A stretch of 64,000 nt of DNA from Corella eumyota (lineage: Eukaryota; Chordata; Ascidiacea; Phlebobranchia; Corellidae): positions 3,534,001 through 3,598,000 of the forward strand of contig OY720103.1 of assembly GCA_963082875.1 (NCBI GenBank). The letters run 5' to 3'. Under the pieces are notes generated by a model, which saw nothing but the letters and a program-made list of their open reading frames with translations, was not told the DNA's origin and did not search any database. Both the position numbers and the translations under genes were made by a program. Of this stretch, positions 1 through 11,519 are shown piece by piece; position 1 is the first letter of the stretch, and the number at the start of each line of letters is the position of its first letter.

Positions 1-470
1 ACTTCTAGGTAAAATGGTTGATGAAGTCAATTTAAACTTATTCCATGTTTTTGTAAAAGTACATTGAAAATTAGGACTAATTTAATTTTTTTAATTAAGT
101 TTGTTAGTAACAGCTGACGTCAGATAAATGTGTTTTGACTTTTATTAAGTAGAATAAGTTGGTATGTCATTTGTATTGTAATTACACCTGATTAATTTCC
201 AAATGTTTGCGTATATCTTATCTCTAATTGTTTTAAATTAAGTTTTATTTAGCTTAGGAAAAACATTTTTATAAATAAAATGTATTTGTTTATTTGTCTC
301 TTTGACAGAGTTTTTGGATTATTATTATAAAAAGAAAAAAATGTTACACAAAAAAAGTCAATATTTTTGCGAATATTAGTTACAAGTACATGAATAATTT
401 ACTTTTATTGAATACATACATTTATGAAAATGTTATTGTTTTTGTTTAAAGTTAACTGACTATTAATCAA
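1..470. other. 3' flank of the first receptor gene, no gene seen
   Basis: AT-rich sequence downstream of the minus-strand receptor gene that ends at 471. On the minus strand an AATAAA polyadenylation signal is visible at about 403-408, a plausible 3' end for that gene. A palindromic TGACGTCA site lies at 115-122. I see no coding exon here. Confidence 0.5.
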
Positions 471-2067
471 TTAAAATCTTTTTCGCGTAGTTGTAAATAT
501 CTCTTTAACTTTCGCTTTAAATTCGTTGTCACGAGCACTGTATATCAAGACATTCACTAAACTGTAGCAAATAATATAAAAAGTTTTTTAATAAATCTAT
601 TGTAAAAAAATGTAATTTAAATTTAAAAATATAGAAACATTTAGAATAAAACATTACCTGTTTAACATTAAAATGTAAAAACATATCGTATAAGGAACTG
701 CCACGTTACCGCATTTAAAGTAATTTTTGACGGTTAGAATTTCTATAGCAATATAGGGACCTAAAAGTTAAATTATTTATTTAAAAAATTCACAATATAA
801 ATGTTATAGTCTTTGTTTTTTTACAAAGTAATTAACCTAGAGTTACTGTAAATCCAATTTGCATTAGTGCCAGAGTTTTAAAAGCTGTTATTTCTAACTT
901 ATCTCTTCCGTGACCAGAGTTTTGATGACGAACCGATGCCTCTAAATGAAATCGGTAATGGATGATAATAAATGTAGCAATTAAAATCCCAGTCTGTAAA
1001 AAAATTTAACTTTTGTTAATTAAATATTTTCTGTGAGTATATTGGACTAAAATTTGCACATACCATTATAAGGAAAGGTACCAGAGTAAATATGAGCGAA
1101 ATCATCACTGTCGGGGCGTTTGTTTTATACAACCAAGCATGTTTTGGTGCAGGCAAATAAATAAACATCATAGCTCCGTATACAAATACTATTTTTTTAT
1201 CAAACCAAACTGCAAAATATCAAAAAAACGTTAAAGTAAAATACTAGACGTATGAATGTTACCTTCATTTTACTTACGTGGTGTTGTAGCAGCAACAATT
1301 GCTAAAATCCAAATCAACGTCAACCCGATATAGAAATTGACAGTTTTTTGTTGATTATATTTTATTGGCCATAGTATTGCATATAACCGTTGCAAACCCA
1401 GGAAGACCAGATGATATAACGACGCTGTAAAGCCAAGCAAAAAAAATACTCCCCCGGCAGTTGCTTGAAGTGACCCCCGTAGTTGTAAATGTTTTCTTGC
1501 AACGAATGTTGAAGTAGACTGTATTGTCCATGAGAAATTGTACATGACAATCACCAAGAGATCAATTGCTGGAAAATTAAAAAAAAATGTTTAGAAAACG
1601 TTAAAAATTAAAATATGTTAATAAAATTATTTACCTGTAAGTAAATCGGAAAAAGCCAGTGAAGCTTTTACTTTGCTTTGTTTGTTTCTTTTTTTATCTT
1701 TTACAACGCTCCAAATCACCAAAGAATTACCAACTAGAATCAACAAACCAAGAATAATACAGAATACAGCAAACAATGTAGCATATCCCATATTGCATTC
1801 GTTACAGTCTTTTAAAGTTTTATTGAAACAACGATCAAAATAATGACTTGAACAGAAAACAGGTTGTGCACAGGCATATAAATGATCCTTCTCAGGTATA
1901 AATATAAAACTTCTATCGTTTTGAATAACAGTTAAGTTATTGAATATATTTTGACTGCCTTTTGTTGCTTCATACGATCCACTTTTACTCGCACTTGGTA
2001 TTTCATAGAAGTAGCTCTCGTTGGTAACTTCATTGACTTGGTCGACAATATTTTCGTGTAACGACAT
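471..2067 (-). CDS. Seven-transmembrane receptor A, tunicate-type rhodopsin-like family
   Basis: Six exons: 2067-1635, 1568-1278, 1209-1064, 993-837, 760-658, 561-471. They sum to 1221 nt, giving 406 residues. Exon 1 encodes the extracellular N-terminus, a Cys-rich module (CAQPVFCSS, then CNEC) and TM1 with GNSLVIW; it ends in the TM2 motif LAFSDLLTG. Exon 2 carries the rest of TM2, then TM3 and TM4, with QRLYAI where DRY is usual. Exon 3 holds TM5, exon 4 TM6, and exons 5-6 TM7 with NVLIY in place of NPxxY. Every intron is GT-AG with phases 1,1,0,1,2, as in the neighbouring receptors. The N-terminus has only one Ser-Gly site, unlike its relatives. Family level is clear; the ligand is unknown and the missing TM6/TM7 prolines make coupling uncertain. 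Confidence 0.88.
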
Positions 2068-2552
2068 GGTAATTTTACTTAAAGAGGTAATATCTTAAAA
2101 ATTAATGAACTAAAATCCTAAGTTTTTTAATATGGATCAATCTACGAAACAAGTTAATTCTCATAACCCTCTGTTTAAAATTATAAATCCTCGACTTGGT
2201 TCTTAAACTATCTGATTTATTATATTATTTGCACTAAAGTTAACTTGCTTAGTTATGTTAAGCTTAAAATAAACTTTGTGCTTCAACAGTAAGTGATTTT
2301 TACCAATTTAAAGTGTAGAAGTAACAAATACATATATTACACACAATATGTATATTACAATTTAATATGAACAACAACAATAGAACTTCAATAATAAATA
2401 GCATACAAGGTATATAATTTATCATTTAATACATTTATAACACTGACGATAAAGCTAATGTATTTGAACGGAAACTATCCAACATAATAAATAATTGAAT
2501 GTTTTTATACATAAGGGATAAAACTTGCTGACTTTTATTTAGGTAAAACTTC

Positions 2553-4422
2553 TTAACTAATCGAAAATCTTTCCGTGGTAGTTGAAAATATTTCCTTGAC
2601 TTTTGTTTTAAATTCGTTATCACGGGCACTGTATATCAAGACATTCACTAAACTGTAACAACAAAGAAACAACCAAGGTATTCAATGTTGATTTGTAAGT
2701 TTTTAATTAAACCAACAGTTATATCCTATTAAATAAATGTATAACAATTGAACTAAAATATATAAAAACGCTAAGTTGTTTTAAATTAATCATACCTGTT
2801 TAACATTGTTAGGTAAATACCTATCGTATAGGATATTGATATGTTGTCGCATGTAAAATACTTATTTACTGACAGAATTTCAACAATAATATAAGGACCT
2901 AAATACATGTAAATAGTTAGCAACGTCAATTAATCCACTTTTTTACAAAGATAATTTGTTTTAAGTTTTTACTAAGTGATTTATTAAAATTGTTGTAATA
3001 TTATTAAAACATTTACAAAGGGTTAAGGTGAATCCAATTTGCATTAGAGCCAGAGTTTTGAAAGTTCTGATTTGTAACTTATCTCTTCCACGTTTGGAAC
3101 CTCGTAGTGACGAAGATAAATTAAATTGATAATGAATAATTACTGCCGTTGCAATTGAAATCACAGTCTGTAAAATAATATATCAATAATGACTTTAAAA
3201 TGTTAAGGTAATAGATTGCACTGTGACTTGCACCTACCATTATAACAAAAGGTACCAAAGTAAATATAACCGACATTGCTACTGCAGGAGCAATCGTTTT
3301 ATCTATTCTTGGAAGTTTTGTTGCTGGTAAATATAAAAATACCATAGAGCTGTAGACGAAAATTAGTTTTCCATTAAACCAAACTGCAAAAACAAAAAGG
3401 GTTATGATAAAATAAAAAGCGGTATTAATATTTACCACAGTTTACTTACGTGGTGTTGTTGCGGCAACAAAGGCTAAAATCCAAACCAACGTTAATCCAA
3501 TATAGAAATTGACAGTTTTTTGTTGATTATATTTTATTGGCCATAGTATTGCATATAACCGTTGCAAACCCAGGAAGACCAGATGATATAACGACGCTGT
3601 GAAACCAAGCAAAAAAAATACTCCCCCGGCAGTTGCTTGTGGCGAACCCCGCAATTGGAAATGAGTTTTCTCGACGTAGGATGAAGTAGATTGTATTGTC
3701 CATAAGAAATTGTACATGACAATCACCAAGAGATCAATTGCTGGGAAATTAAAAAGATTGTTTAGAAAGGTTTATTAAAAAAATCCTTTTTTTTACTAAA
3801 TATAACAACCTGTAAGCAAATCGGCAAAGGCTAGCGAGGCTTTAATTTTATTTCTTTTACTTCTTTTATTGTCTTTTACAACGCTCCAAATTACCAAAGA
3901 ATTGCCAACTAGTATCAATAGACCGATAATAATACAAAACACTGCAAATAAGACGGCATACCCAACACTGCATTCATTACAGTTATGTAATGTGGTTTCA
4001 TTTGAACAATTATCAAAATATTGGCTTGAACAAAATGCTGGCTGACCACAAACCCGCCACCGATATGAAACTACGTCTTTAATTTCACTAATGGTATAGT
4101 CTGTACGCTTAATATCAACAACGAAACTCAACACTTCCTCGATTACAGGCGGTGGATTATACGTTTCATATATTATCTGTGGCATATAGTCTAGATTATA
4201 GAACATTATCACAGTAACTGGAGGTTTATCTATTTCATTTCCACTTCCACTAAATTCTCGGTGAGAACCACTTCCACCAAAATGTTGGAAGGAACCGCTT
4301 CCACTGGCATTTGGTAACTTATCCGAATCGATGTTACTGAATGTCGAAGTTTGATAATAACCACTTCCACTACCACTAGAATCTTCATCAGTTAGATTAG
4401 TACTGTTACCTTGATACGACAT
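2553..4422 (-). CDS. Seven-transmembrane receptor B with Ser-Gly-rich ectodomain
   Basis: Exons 4422-3810, 3740-3450, 3383-3238, 3167-3017, 2898-2796 and 2652-2553 sum to 1404 nt, 467 residues. The N-terminal ~145 residues contain repeated SGSG motifs (SSGSGSGYY, NASGSGSF, FSGSGNE) next to acidic residues, the pattern used for xylose-linked glycosaminoglycan attachment. The shared module CGQPAFCSS...CNECSVGY comes next, then TM1. TM3 ends in QRLYAI and TM7 in NVLIY. It lies 485 bp upstream of receptor A on the same strand. Its transmembrane exons are nearly identical to those of receptor D at 7156-9029, while the ectodomains differ strongly. Proteoglycan modification is inferred from the motif only. 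Confidence 0.9.
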
Positions 4423-4533
4423 ATTAATTTTGAATTTTAATTCGGAAACTTAAATATCTGTTACATTATTAAATCACTTTAAAAATAATAGTATTAGACT
4501 TTATGCGCACAAACATATTTGTTTTCCCCCAGG

Positions 4534-4653
4534 CACATTGCCAGTGTACCTGTTCAACAATATACGTCAAACCGTGAAATTTCTCGCTACGTTCTAGATA
4601 TCGTAAGATTTCACAGGAGTCGGATCACTTTAGCTGCCTTGTTCTTTCTTGAA
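4534..4653 (+). other. Exon-like segment, function not recognised
   Basis: A pyrimidine-rich stretch and CAG acceptor (about 4519-4533) precede an open phase-1 segment reading HIASVPVQQYTSNREISRYV and then DIVRFHRSRITLAALFFLE. It closes at a GTAAGA donor near 4653, with phase 1 on both sides. The composition is that of ordinary coding sequence and unlike the AT-rich surroundings. No partner exons are visible nearby and the reading strand opposes the receptors. It may be an exon copied or carried here with a mobile element. I do not recognise the protein. Confidence 0.35.
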
Positions 4654-4771
4654 AGTAAGATACGAAAAAAATTAAAGTTTGATTTTAAAAAAGTATTTCC
4701 GAAAATTTAAAAGTTACCTCGAGCTAGTGATAAAAAAAATTTTCAATAAGTTTTAACGCGTTAACCGTATA

Positions 4772-5263
4772 CAGGGTACGAAATAACGTATAAAAAACGA
4801 TTCGCTAAAAATGAGGTCGCATTTTTAGAGTAATTATTAGGTTCAAGTCATAATCTTCGTTTTTTTGTAACACTTGACGCGTTGCATGGAATTTTTAAAA
4901 TGTAACGTATTGTTAAACAATCGTTAAGAATATTTTGCATGAAAAACGAGACATTTTTAATTCTTTTAATTGCGCAACAACTGAACGATCTCGGGAGCGA
5001 AATTTACGCATTGCCAAAACATAGAAAGTTATTGTTATTAAATGCCCTATAGTAACCTACATTTATGCAGGATTATGATGATGTAATTAAATTAGTGTAA
5101 AACTGGTGTAAAATAGATCGTAAAAATATACACGAGAGTTTTATCACTGCCTGAACCTTTTTTGGTTGATTCGCTATTTCTAATATATTTGTAAAAAACG
5201 ATTTGCTAATTTTAAAAAACGATTCGCTTTTAGCGAATAGCGACCCGTTATTTCGTTTCCTGG
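4772..5263. mobile_element. MITE-like element with terminal inverted repeats
   Basis: The left end reads CAGGGTACGAAATAACG and the reverse complement of the right end reads CCAGGAAACGAAATAACG. The sequence TATA flanks both ends (4768-4771 and 5264-5267), consistent with a 4-bp target duplication. Subterminal copies of AAAACGATTCGCT occur near both ends. The element is about 490 bp and has no open frame, so it is non-autonomous. The superfamily is not certain. Confidence 0.55.
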
Positions 5264-5687
5264 TATAGTTGCGTGATCTTTTGTAATTTTATATAACATA
5301 ATAATGATCAAGTTATAAAACTTGCCTAACCTCCTTTTTCAATAACAAATCGTTGAATATATATAATAATTGGCTATGTAATATACTGTTTACTCAAACT
5401 CTGACCTTTTTTAAATGTATCAGATGTGGTTTGCCCTTTAAAAATAAACTTTATATATTTCCAAGCACATCATTATAAATGAACGTATCACACAACAAAT
5501 ATGTTTAAATTACAATATGAGAACACTATAGCGCAATAACAAATAGAGGACGTTGTTGATCATTTATCAAATAGTACATTTATAAAGTTTTTATTAGGTA
5601 CTTATCGCACATACAAATTTTAATATTATAAAGCAGGGTTATTTATATTTAAATTTGGTTGTTTATTATTTTAAAAAGACAACTTTT

Positions 5688-6457
5688 TTATCCAACTGAC
5701 ATTCTTTTCGAAGTACTTGTGAATATTTTCTTTACTTTAACTTTAAATTCGTTATCACGAGCACTGTATATAAGAACGTTCACCAAACTGTAAAAATTAT
5801 TAAGTACTTAGAATTACTTAAAGTTTGTTAAAGTAGCAAACAATTTTTAATACAAATATTTAGAACTAATTGTATAAATAAATACCTGTTTGACATTGTA
5901 ATATAAAGGCATATTGTATAGGGAATTGCCTTATTGTCACAATGGAAAAATTTATTTATCGAAAGAGTTTCCACTACAACGTAAGAACCTAAAAAAACAT
6001 TAATCACATTCACTAATTTTATTTATTAAGTGGCAAATATTTATATCTATGTTTTTGTTTAAATGCTTTATTGTTTTAATATGAGGTTTAATAATTAAAA
6101 AATATACTTAAGGTTAATGTAAATCCAATTCGCATTAAGACAAGAGTTTTAAATGCTCTAGCTTCCAATCTATCATTTTCCTGGAAAGAATTCCGTTGAC
6201 CTATTTCGAGTTTGGTTTTGAATCGGTAATGAATAATAACCCCCGTTGCAATTAAAACAAAAGTCTGTACAAGAAAAGCGAAGTTATATTTTAGTTAGGT
6301 AATATGGTTAATATGTTTGCAAATGTATTTGCCATAATTAAAAAAGGTACTAGAGTGAATACAAGCAACATTGCCACTGCAGGGGCAGTCGTTTTATCTT
6401 TTCTTGCTCGTGTTGGTGCTGGTACGAACAGAAATATTATGGAGTTGTATATAAAAA
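5688..6457 (-). pseudogene. Truncated receptor C, exons 3 (part) to 6
   Basis: Exons 6 (5787-5688), 5 (5988-5886) and 4 (6264-6108) match receptor E and keep their splice sites and frames. Exon 3 is only partly present (to 6457), and its donor reads GC in place of the GT of receptor E. Exons 1 and 2 are missing: at 6457/6458 the sequence jumps to a copy of receptor A exon 1. This is the 5' loss expected at the seam of a tandem duplication. With no start codon, TM1-TM4 or promoter it cannot make a receptor. Confidence 0.85.
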
Positions 6458-6669
6458 GAAAACAGGTTGTGCACAGGCATATAAATGATCCTTCTCAGGT
6501 ATAAATATAAAACCTTTATCGTTTTGAATAACAGTTAAGTTATTGAATACATTTTGACTGCCTTTGTTACTTTATACGATCCACTTTCACTCGCACTTGG
6601 TATTTCATAGAAGTAGCTCTCGTTGGTAACTTCATTGACTTGGTCGACAATATTTTCGTGTAACGACAT
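6458..6669 (-). pseudogene. 5' fragment of receptor A exon 1
   Basis: This stretch copies 1855-2067 of receptor A (offset about 4,600 bp), including the start codon region at 6667-6669. It stops at the duplication junction before the Cys module and TM1. A one-base deletion relative to receptor A shifts the frame. It lies next to the truncated receptor C, so a chimeric transcript could form, but none of the joined sequence would encode a membrane receptor. Confidence 0.85.
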
Positions 6670-7155
6670 GGTAATTTTACTTAAAGAGGTAATATCTTAA
6701 AAATTAATGAATTAAAATCCTAAGTTTTTTTAATATGGATCAATCTACGAAACAAGTTAATTCTCATAACCCTTTGTTTAAAATTATAAATCCTCGACTT
6801 GGTTCTTAAACTATCTGATTTATTATATTATTTGCACTAAAGTTAACTCGCTTAGTTATGTTAAGCTTAAAATAAACTTTGTGCTTTACCAGTAAGTGAT
6901 TTTTACCAATTTAAAGTGTAGAAGTAACAAATACATATATTACACACAATATGTATATTACAATTTAATATGAACAACAACAATAGAACTTTAATAATAA
7001 ATAGCATACAAGGTATATAATTTATCATTTAATACATTTATAACACTGACGATAAAGCTAATGTATTTGAACGGAAACTATCCAACATAATAAATAATTG
7101 AATGTTTTTATTCATAAGGGATAAAACTTGCTGACTTTTATTTAGGTAAAACTTC

Positions 7156-9029
7156 TTAACTAATCGAAAATCTTTCCGTGGTAGTTGAAAATATTTCCTT
7201 GACTTTTGTTTTAAATTCGTTATCACGGGCACTGTATATCAAGACATTCACTAAACTGTAACAACAAAGAAACAACCAAGGTTATTATTCAATGTTGATT
7301 TGTAAGTTTTTAATTAAACCAACAGTTAAATCCTATTAAATAAATGTATAAAAATTGAACTAAAATATATAAAAACGCTAAGTTGTTTTAAATTAATCAT
7401 ACCTGTTTAACATTGTTAGGTAAATACCTATTGTATAGGGTATTGATATGTTGTCGCAAGTAAAATACATATTTACTGACAGAATTTCAACAATAATATA
7501 AGGACCTAAATACATGTAAATAGTTAGCAACGTCAATTTACCCACTATTTTACAAAGATAATTTGCTTTAAGTTTTTACAAAGTGATTTATTAAAATTGT
7601 TGTAATATTATTAAAACATTTACAAAGGGTTAAGGTGAATCCAATTTGCATTAGAGCCAGAGTTTTGAAAGTTCTGATTTGTAACTTATCTCTTCCACGT
7701 TTGGAACCTCGTAGTGACGAAGATAAATTAAATTGATAATGAATAATTACTGCCGTTGCAATTGAAATCACAGTCTGTAAAATAATATATCAATAATGAC
7801 TTTAAAATGTTAAGGTAATAGATTGCACTGTGACTTGCACCTACCATTATAACAAAAGGTACCAAAGTAAATATAACCGACATTGCTACTGCAGGAGCAA
7901 TCGTTTTATCTATTCTTGGAAGTTTTGTTGCTGGTAAATATAAAAATACCATAGAGCTGTAGACGAAAATTAGTTTTCCATTAAACCAAACTGCAAAAAC
8001 AAAAAGGGTTATGATAAAATAAAAAGCGTTATTAATATTATCCACAGTTTACTTACGTGGTGTTGTTGCGGCAACAAAGGCTAAAATCCAAACCAACGTT
8101 AACCCAATATAGAAATTGACAGTTTTTTGTTGATTATATTTTATTGGCCATAGTATTGCATATAACCGTTGCAAACCCAGGAAAACCAGATGATATAACG
8201 ACGCTGTAAAACCAAGCAAAAAAAATACTCCCCCGGCAGTTGCTTGAACCGAACCCCGCAATTGCAAATGTATTTTCTCGACATACAATGAAGTAGACTG
8301 TATTGTCCATGAGAAATTGTACATGACAATCACCAAGAGATCAATTGCTAGAAAATTAAAAAGATTGTTTAGAAAATTATATTAAAAGATTACCTTTTTC
8401 TACTAATTATAACAACCTGTAAGCAAATCGGCAAAGGCAAGCGAAGCTTTAATTTTATTTCTTTTACTTCTTTTATTGTCTTTTACAACGCTCCAAATTA
8501 CCAAAGAATTGCCAACTAGTATCAATAGACCGATAATAATACAAAACACTGCAAATAAGACGGCATACCCAACACTGCATTCATTACAGTTATGTAATGT
8601 GGTTTCATTTGAACAATTATCAAAATATTGGCTTGAACAAAATGCTGGCTGACCACAAACCCGCAACCGATATAAAACGACTTCCTTAACTTCACTAATA
8701 GTATAATTTGTACGCTCAATATCAAAAACAATACTGTCCACTGCCTGGTATATAGGCTGTGGAATATACTCATAATTTAATTCGGGGAGAATCGGGTATT
8801 CCTGCGGCATATAGTCTACAATTGATACATCAAAGGTCATCATCATAGCTACTGGAGGTTTATCTATTTCTTTTCCACTTCCACCAAAATATTGGTAGGA
8901 ACCGCTTCCACTGGCATCTGGTAACTTATCCGAACCGATGTTACTAAATGTCGAAGTTTGATAATAACCACCTCCACTACCACTTGAATATTCATCAGTT
9001 AGTTTAGTATTGTTCCTTTGATACGACAT
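7156..9029 (-). CDS. Seven-transmembrane receptor D, duplicate of receptor B
   Basis: Exons 9029-8417, 8347-8057, 7990-7845, 7774-7624, 7505-7403 and 7255-7156 sum to 1404 nt, 467 residues, exactly the length of receptor B. Exons 3-6 are almost identical to B. Exon 1 differs widely between the Ser-Gly region and the Cys module; D carries for example EYPILPELNYEYIPQPIYQA. The short extracellular segment after TM2 also differs. Ser-Gly sites remain (SSGSGGGYY, DASGSGSY). The gene is the second-unit copy produced by the tandem duplication. Intact frames and splice sites suggest both copies are functional. Confidence 0.9.
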
Positions 9030-9463
9030 ATTAATTTTAAATTTTAATTGGAAACTAAAACTTTTGTTAAATTATTGAATCAATTTAAAAAATAATATTA
9101 AGATCAAGGTATAAAACTTGCTTAACCCCCTTTTTTAATAACAAATCCTTGAACATATATAATAATTTGCTATATAATACACTGTTTGCTCCAATTTTGC
9201 TCCAACTGCGATTTGAAAATAAACTTTATATATTTCCAAGCACATTTATTATAAATGCACGTATCACACAACAAATATAATTATATTACAATATAAGAAC
9301 ACTATAGCGTAATAACAAATAGAGGACGTTGTTGATCATTTATCAAATAGTACATTTATAAAGTTTTTATTAGGTACTTCACGCACACACAAATTTTAAT
9401 ATTATAAAGCAGGGTTATTTATATTTAAATTTGGTTGTTTATTATTTTAAAAAGACAACTTTT

Positions 9464-11186
9464 TTATCCAACTGACAACCTTTCCGAAGTACTTGTGAAT
9501 ATTTTCTTTACTTTAACTTTAAATTCGTTATCACGAGCACTGTATATAAGAACGTTCACCAAACTGTTAAAATTATTGAGTATTTAAAATTATTTAAAGT
9601 TTGTTAAAGTAGCAAACAATTTTTAATACAAATATTTAGAACTAATTGTATAAATAAATACCTGTTTGACATTGTAATATAAAGGCAAATTGTATAGGGA
9701 ATTGCCTTATTGTCACAATGGAATAATTTATTTATTGAAAGAATTTCCACTACAACATAAGAACCTAAAAAAACATTAATCACATTCACTAATGTTATTT
9801 ATTAAGTGGCAAATGTTTATATCTATGTTTTTGTTTAAATGCTTTATTGTTTTAATATGGGGTTTAATAATTAAAAAATATACTCAAGGTTAATGTAAAT
9901 CCAATTTGCATTAAGACAAGAGTTTTAAATGCTTTAGCTTCCGATCTATCATTTTCCTGGAAAGAATTCCGTCGACCTATTTCGAGTTTGGTTTTGAATC
10001 GGTAATGAATAATAACCCCCGTTGCAATTGAGACAAAAGTCTGTACAAGAAGTAAAGTTATATTTCACGTAAGAAATATGGTTAATATGTTTGCGTATTT
10101 ACCATTATTAAAAAAGGTACCAGAGTGAAAACAAGCAACATTGCCACTGCAGGGGCAGTCGTTTTATCTTTTCTTGCTCGTGTTGGTGCTGGTACGAACA
10201 GGAATATTATGGAGTTGTATATAAAAACTATATGCTTATCGAACCAAACTGTAAAAAAGGCAAGACCACATTATATAAAGGAAAATGGGTTTTTAATAAA
10301 TATACCTTTAACTTACGAGGTATGGTAGCTGCAGTAATCGCTAAAATCCAAACCATAGTCAACTGAATATAGAAGCTGAAAGATGTTTGTAGACGATATT
10401 TCATCGGCCACTTAACCGCATAAAACCTTTGCAAACCCCAAAAGACCAAGTGGTATAACGAAGCTGTAAACCCGAGAAGAAAGAATATTCCTCCGGCAAT
10501 TGCTTTTGGCGATCCCCGCAACTTGAAATGCGTTTTCTCGACGTAAAAAGGAGTGGAATTAATACTCCATGAGAAATTGTACATGACAATGACCAACAGG
10601 TTAATGGCTAAATCAATGTGCAAAAATTAGGTATTAAAATCTAAAATATTTTTAAATGATCACATTTACCTGCTGGTAAGTCAGAAAACGCCAAGGAAGC
10701 TTTAATTTTCTTTTCTTTAGTTCTCTTTTTTTGTTTAACGACGCTCCAAATTACCAAAGAATTGCCAACCAGTATTAAAAGACCAAGAATAATACAACAT
10801 ACAGCAAACAATGCAGCATAACCCATGTTACATTCTTTGCAATTTCTTAAGGTCGTTTTATTAAAGCAATAATCATAAGCTTGGCTTGAACAGAAGACGG
10901 GCTGGCCACATGCATGTGAACGAAACTTAACAGTGTAGTTAAACAGAGTTTGATTAAAAGTTAAAAAATTTTGAGTTTCATATGGTCTTTCTTGTAGATT
11001 TAAAACTAACAGAGCGTCGTTGGGTAGTATACTCTTTCCTGCTGGTAATAAAACACTTGTGTTTTGTATGTCATATTTATCAGTAGGTTTAAGAGTTGAT
11101 GTTTTGTAAGAATCGCTTTCAGGTATGGTTGTTTCATGTAAAGATCCTTCAATGGATTCTGTACTGAAACTACTTGTACTAGTCAT
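9464..11186 (-). CDS. Seven-transmembrane receptor E (complete counterpart of truncated C)
   Basis: Exons 11186-10670, 10607-10317, 10248-10103, 10040-9884, 9764-9662 and 9563-9464 give 1314 nt, 437 residues. I start at the Met of MTSTSSFSTESIEGS because it resembles the short polar starts of the neighbours; an in-frame Met 7 codons upstream (11207) would give 444 residues. The ectodomain is Ser/Thr-rich but has few Ser-Gly sites. The Cys module reads CGQPVFCSSQAYDYC...CKECNMGY. TM1 has GNSLVIW, TM3 ends QRFYAV, and TM7 ends NVLIY. The tandem duplication breakpoint falls inside exon 3 near 10228. Confidence 0.88.
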
Positions 11187-11519
11187 TCTTGTTTTTTTTA
11201 CGATCAACTTTCAATAAATAATGGTTAATATTAAGACCTAATTTTTCCTATGTCTAATTCAAATGCCTTTTATTTATTTAATACAAAATATTTGTTTAAT
11301 ATAACATAAACATTTTATTAAATTTACTTCAATTACAAATATCACTATACATAGAATCAATAATATAGCATATATGAAAGCAACAGCAACGAATTACAAT
11401 TTATCATCTGGTACATTAATAATCTTATTGTCAAGCAAAATGTAGGTAACGCATAAATGTGTTATGTCATAACTTTATTTAGCACTTTGTTGCCATTTTA
11501 ATTCGGAAAAAGATATCTT

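Larger units (their letters stand above)
4498..5303. other. About 0.8-kb indel distinguishing the two duplicated units
   Basis: This block is present upstream of receptor B but absent from the matching place upstream of receptor D (near 9095-9100), although flanking sequence on both sides aligns. It holds an exon-like plus-strand segment and a MITE-like element, each listed separately. Short AATAATA-like stretches occur at both edges, so a microhomology deletion in unit 2 is as possible as an insertion in unit 1. Confidence 0.6.
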
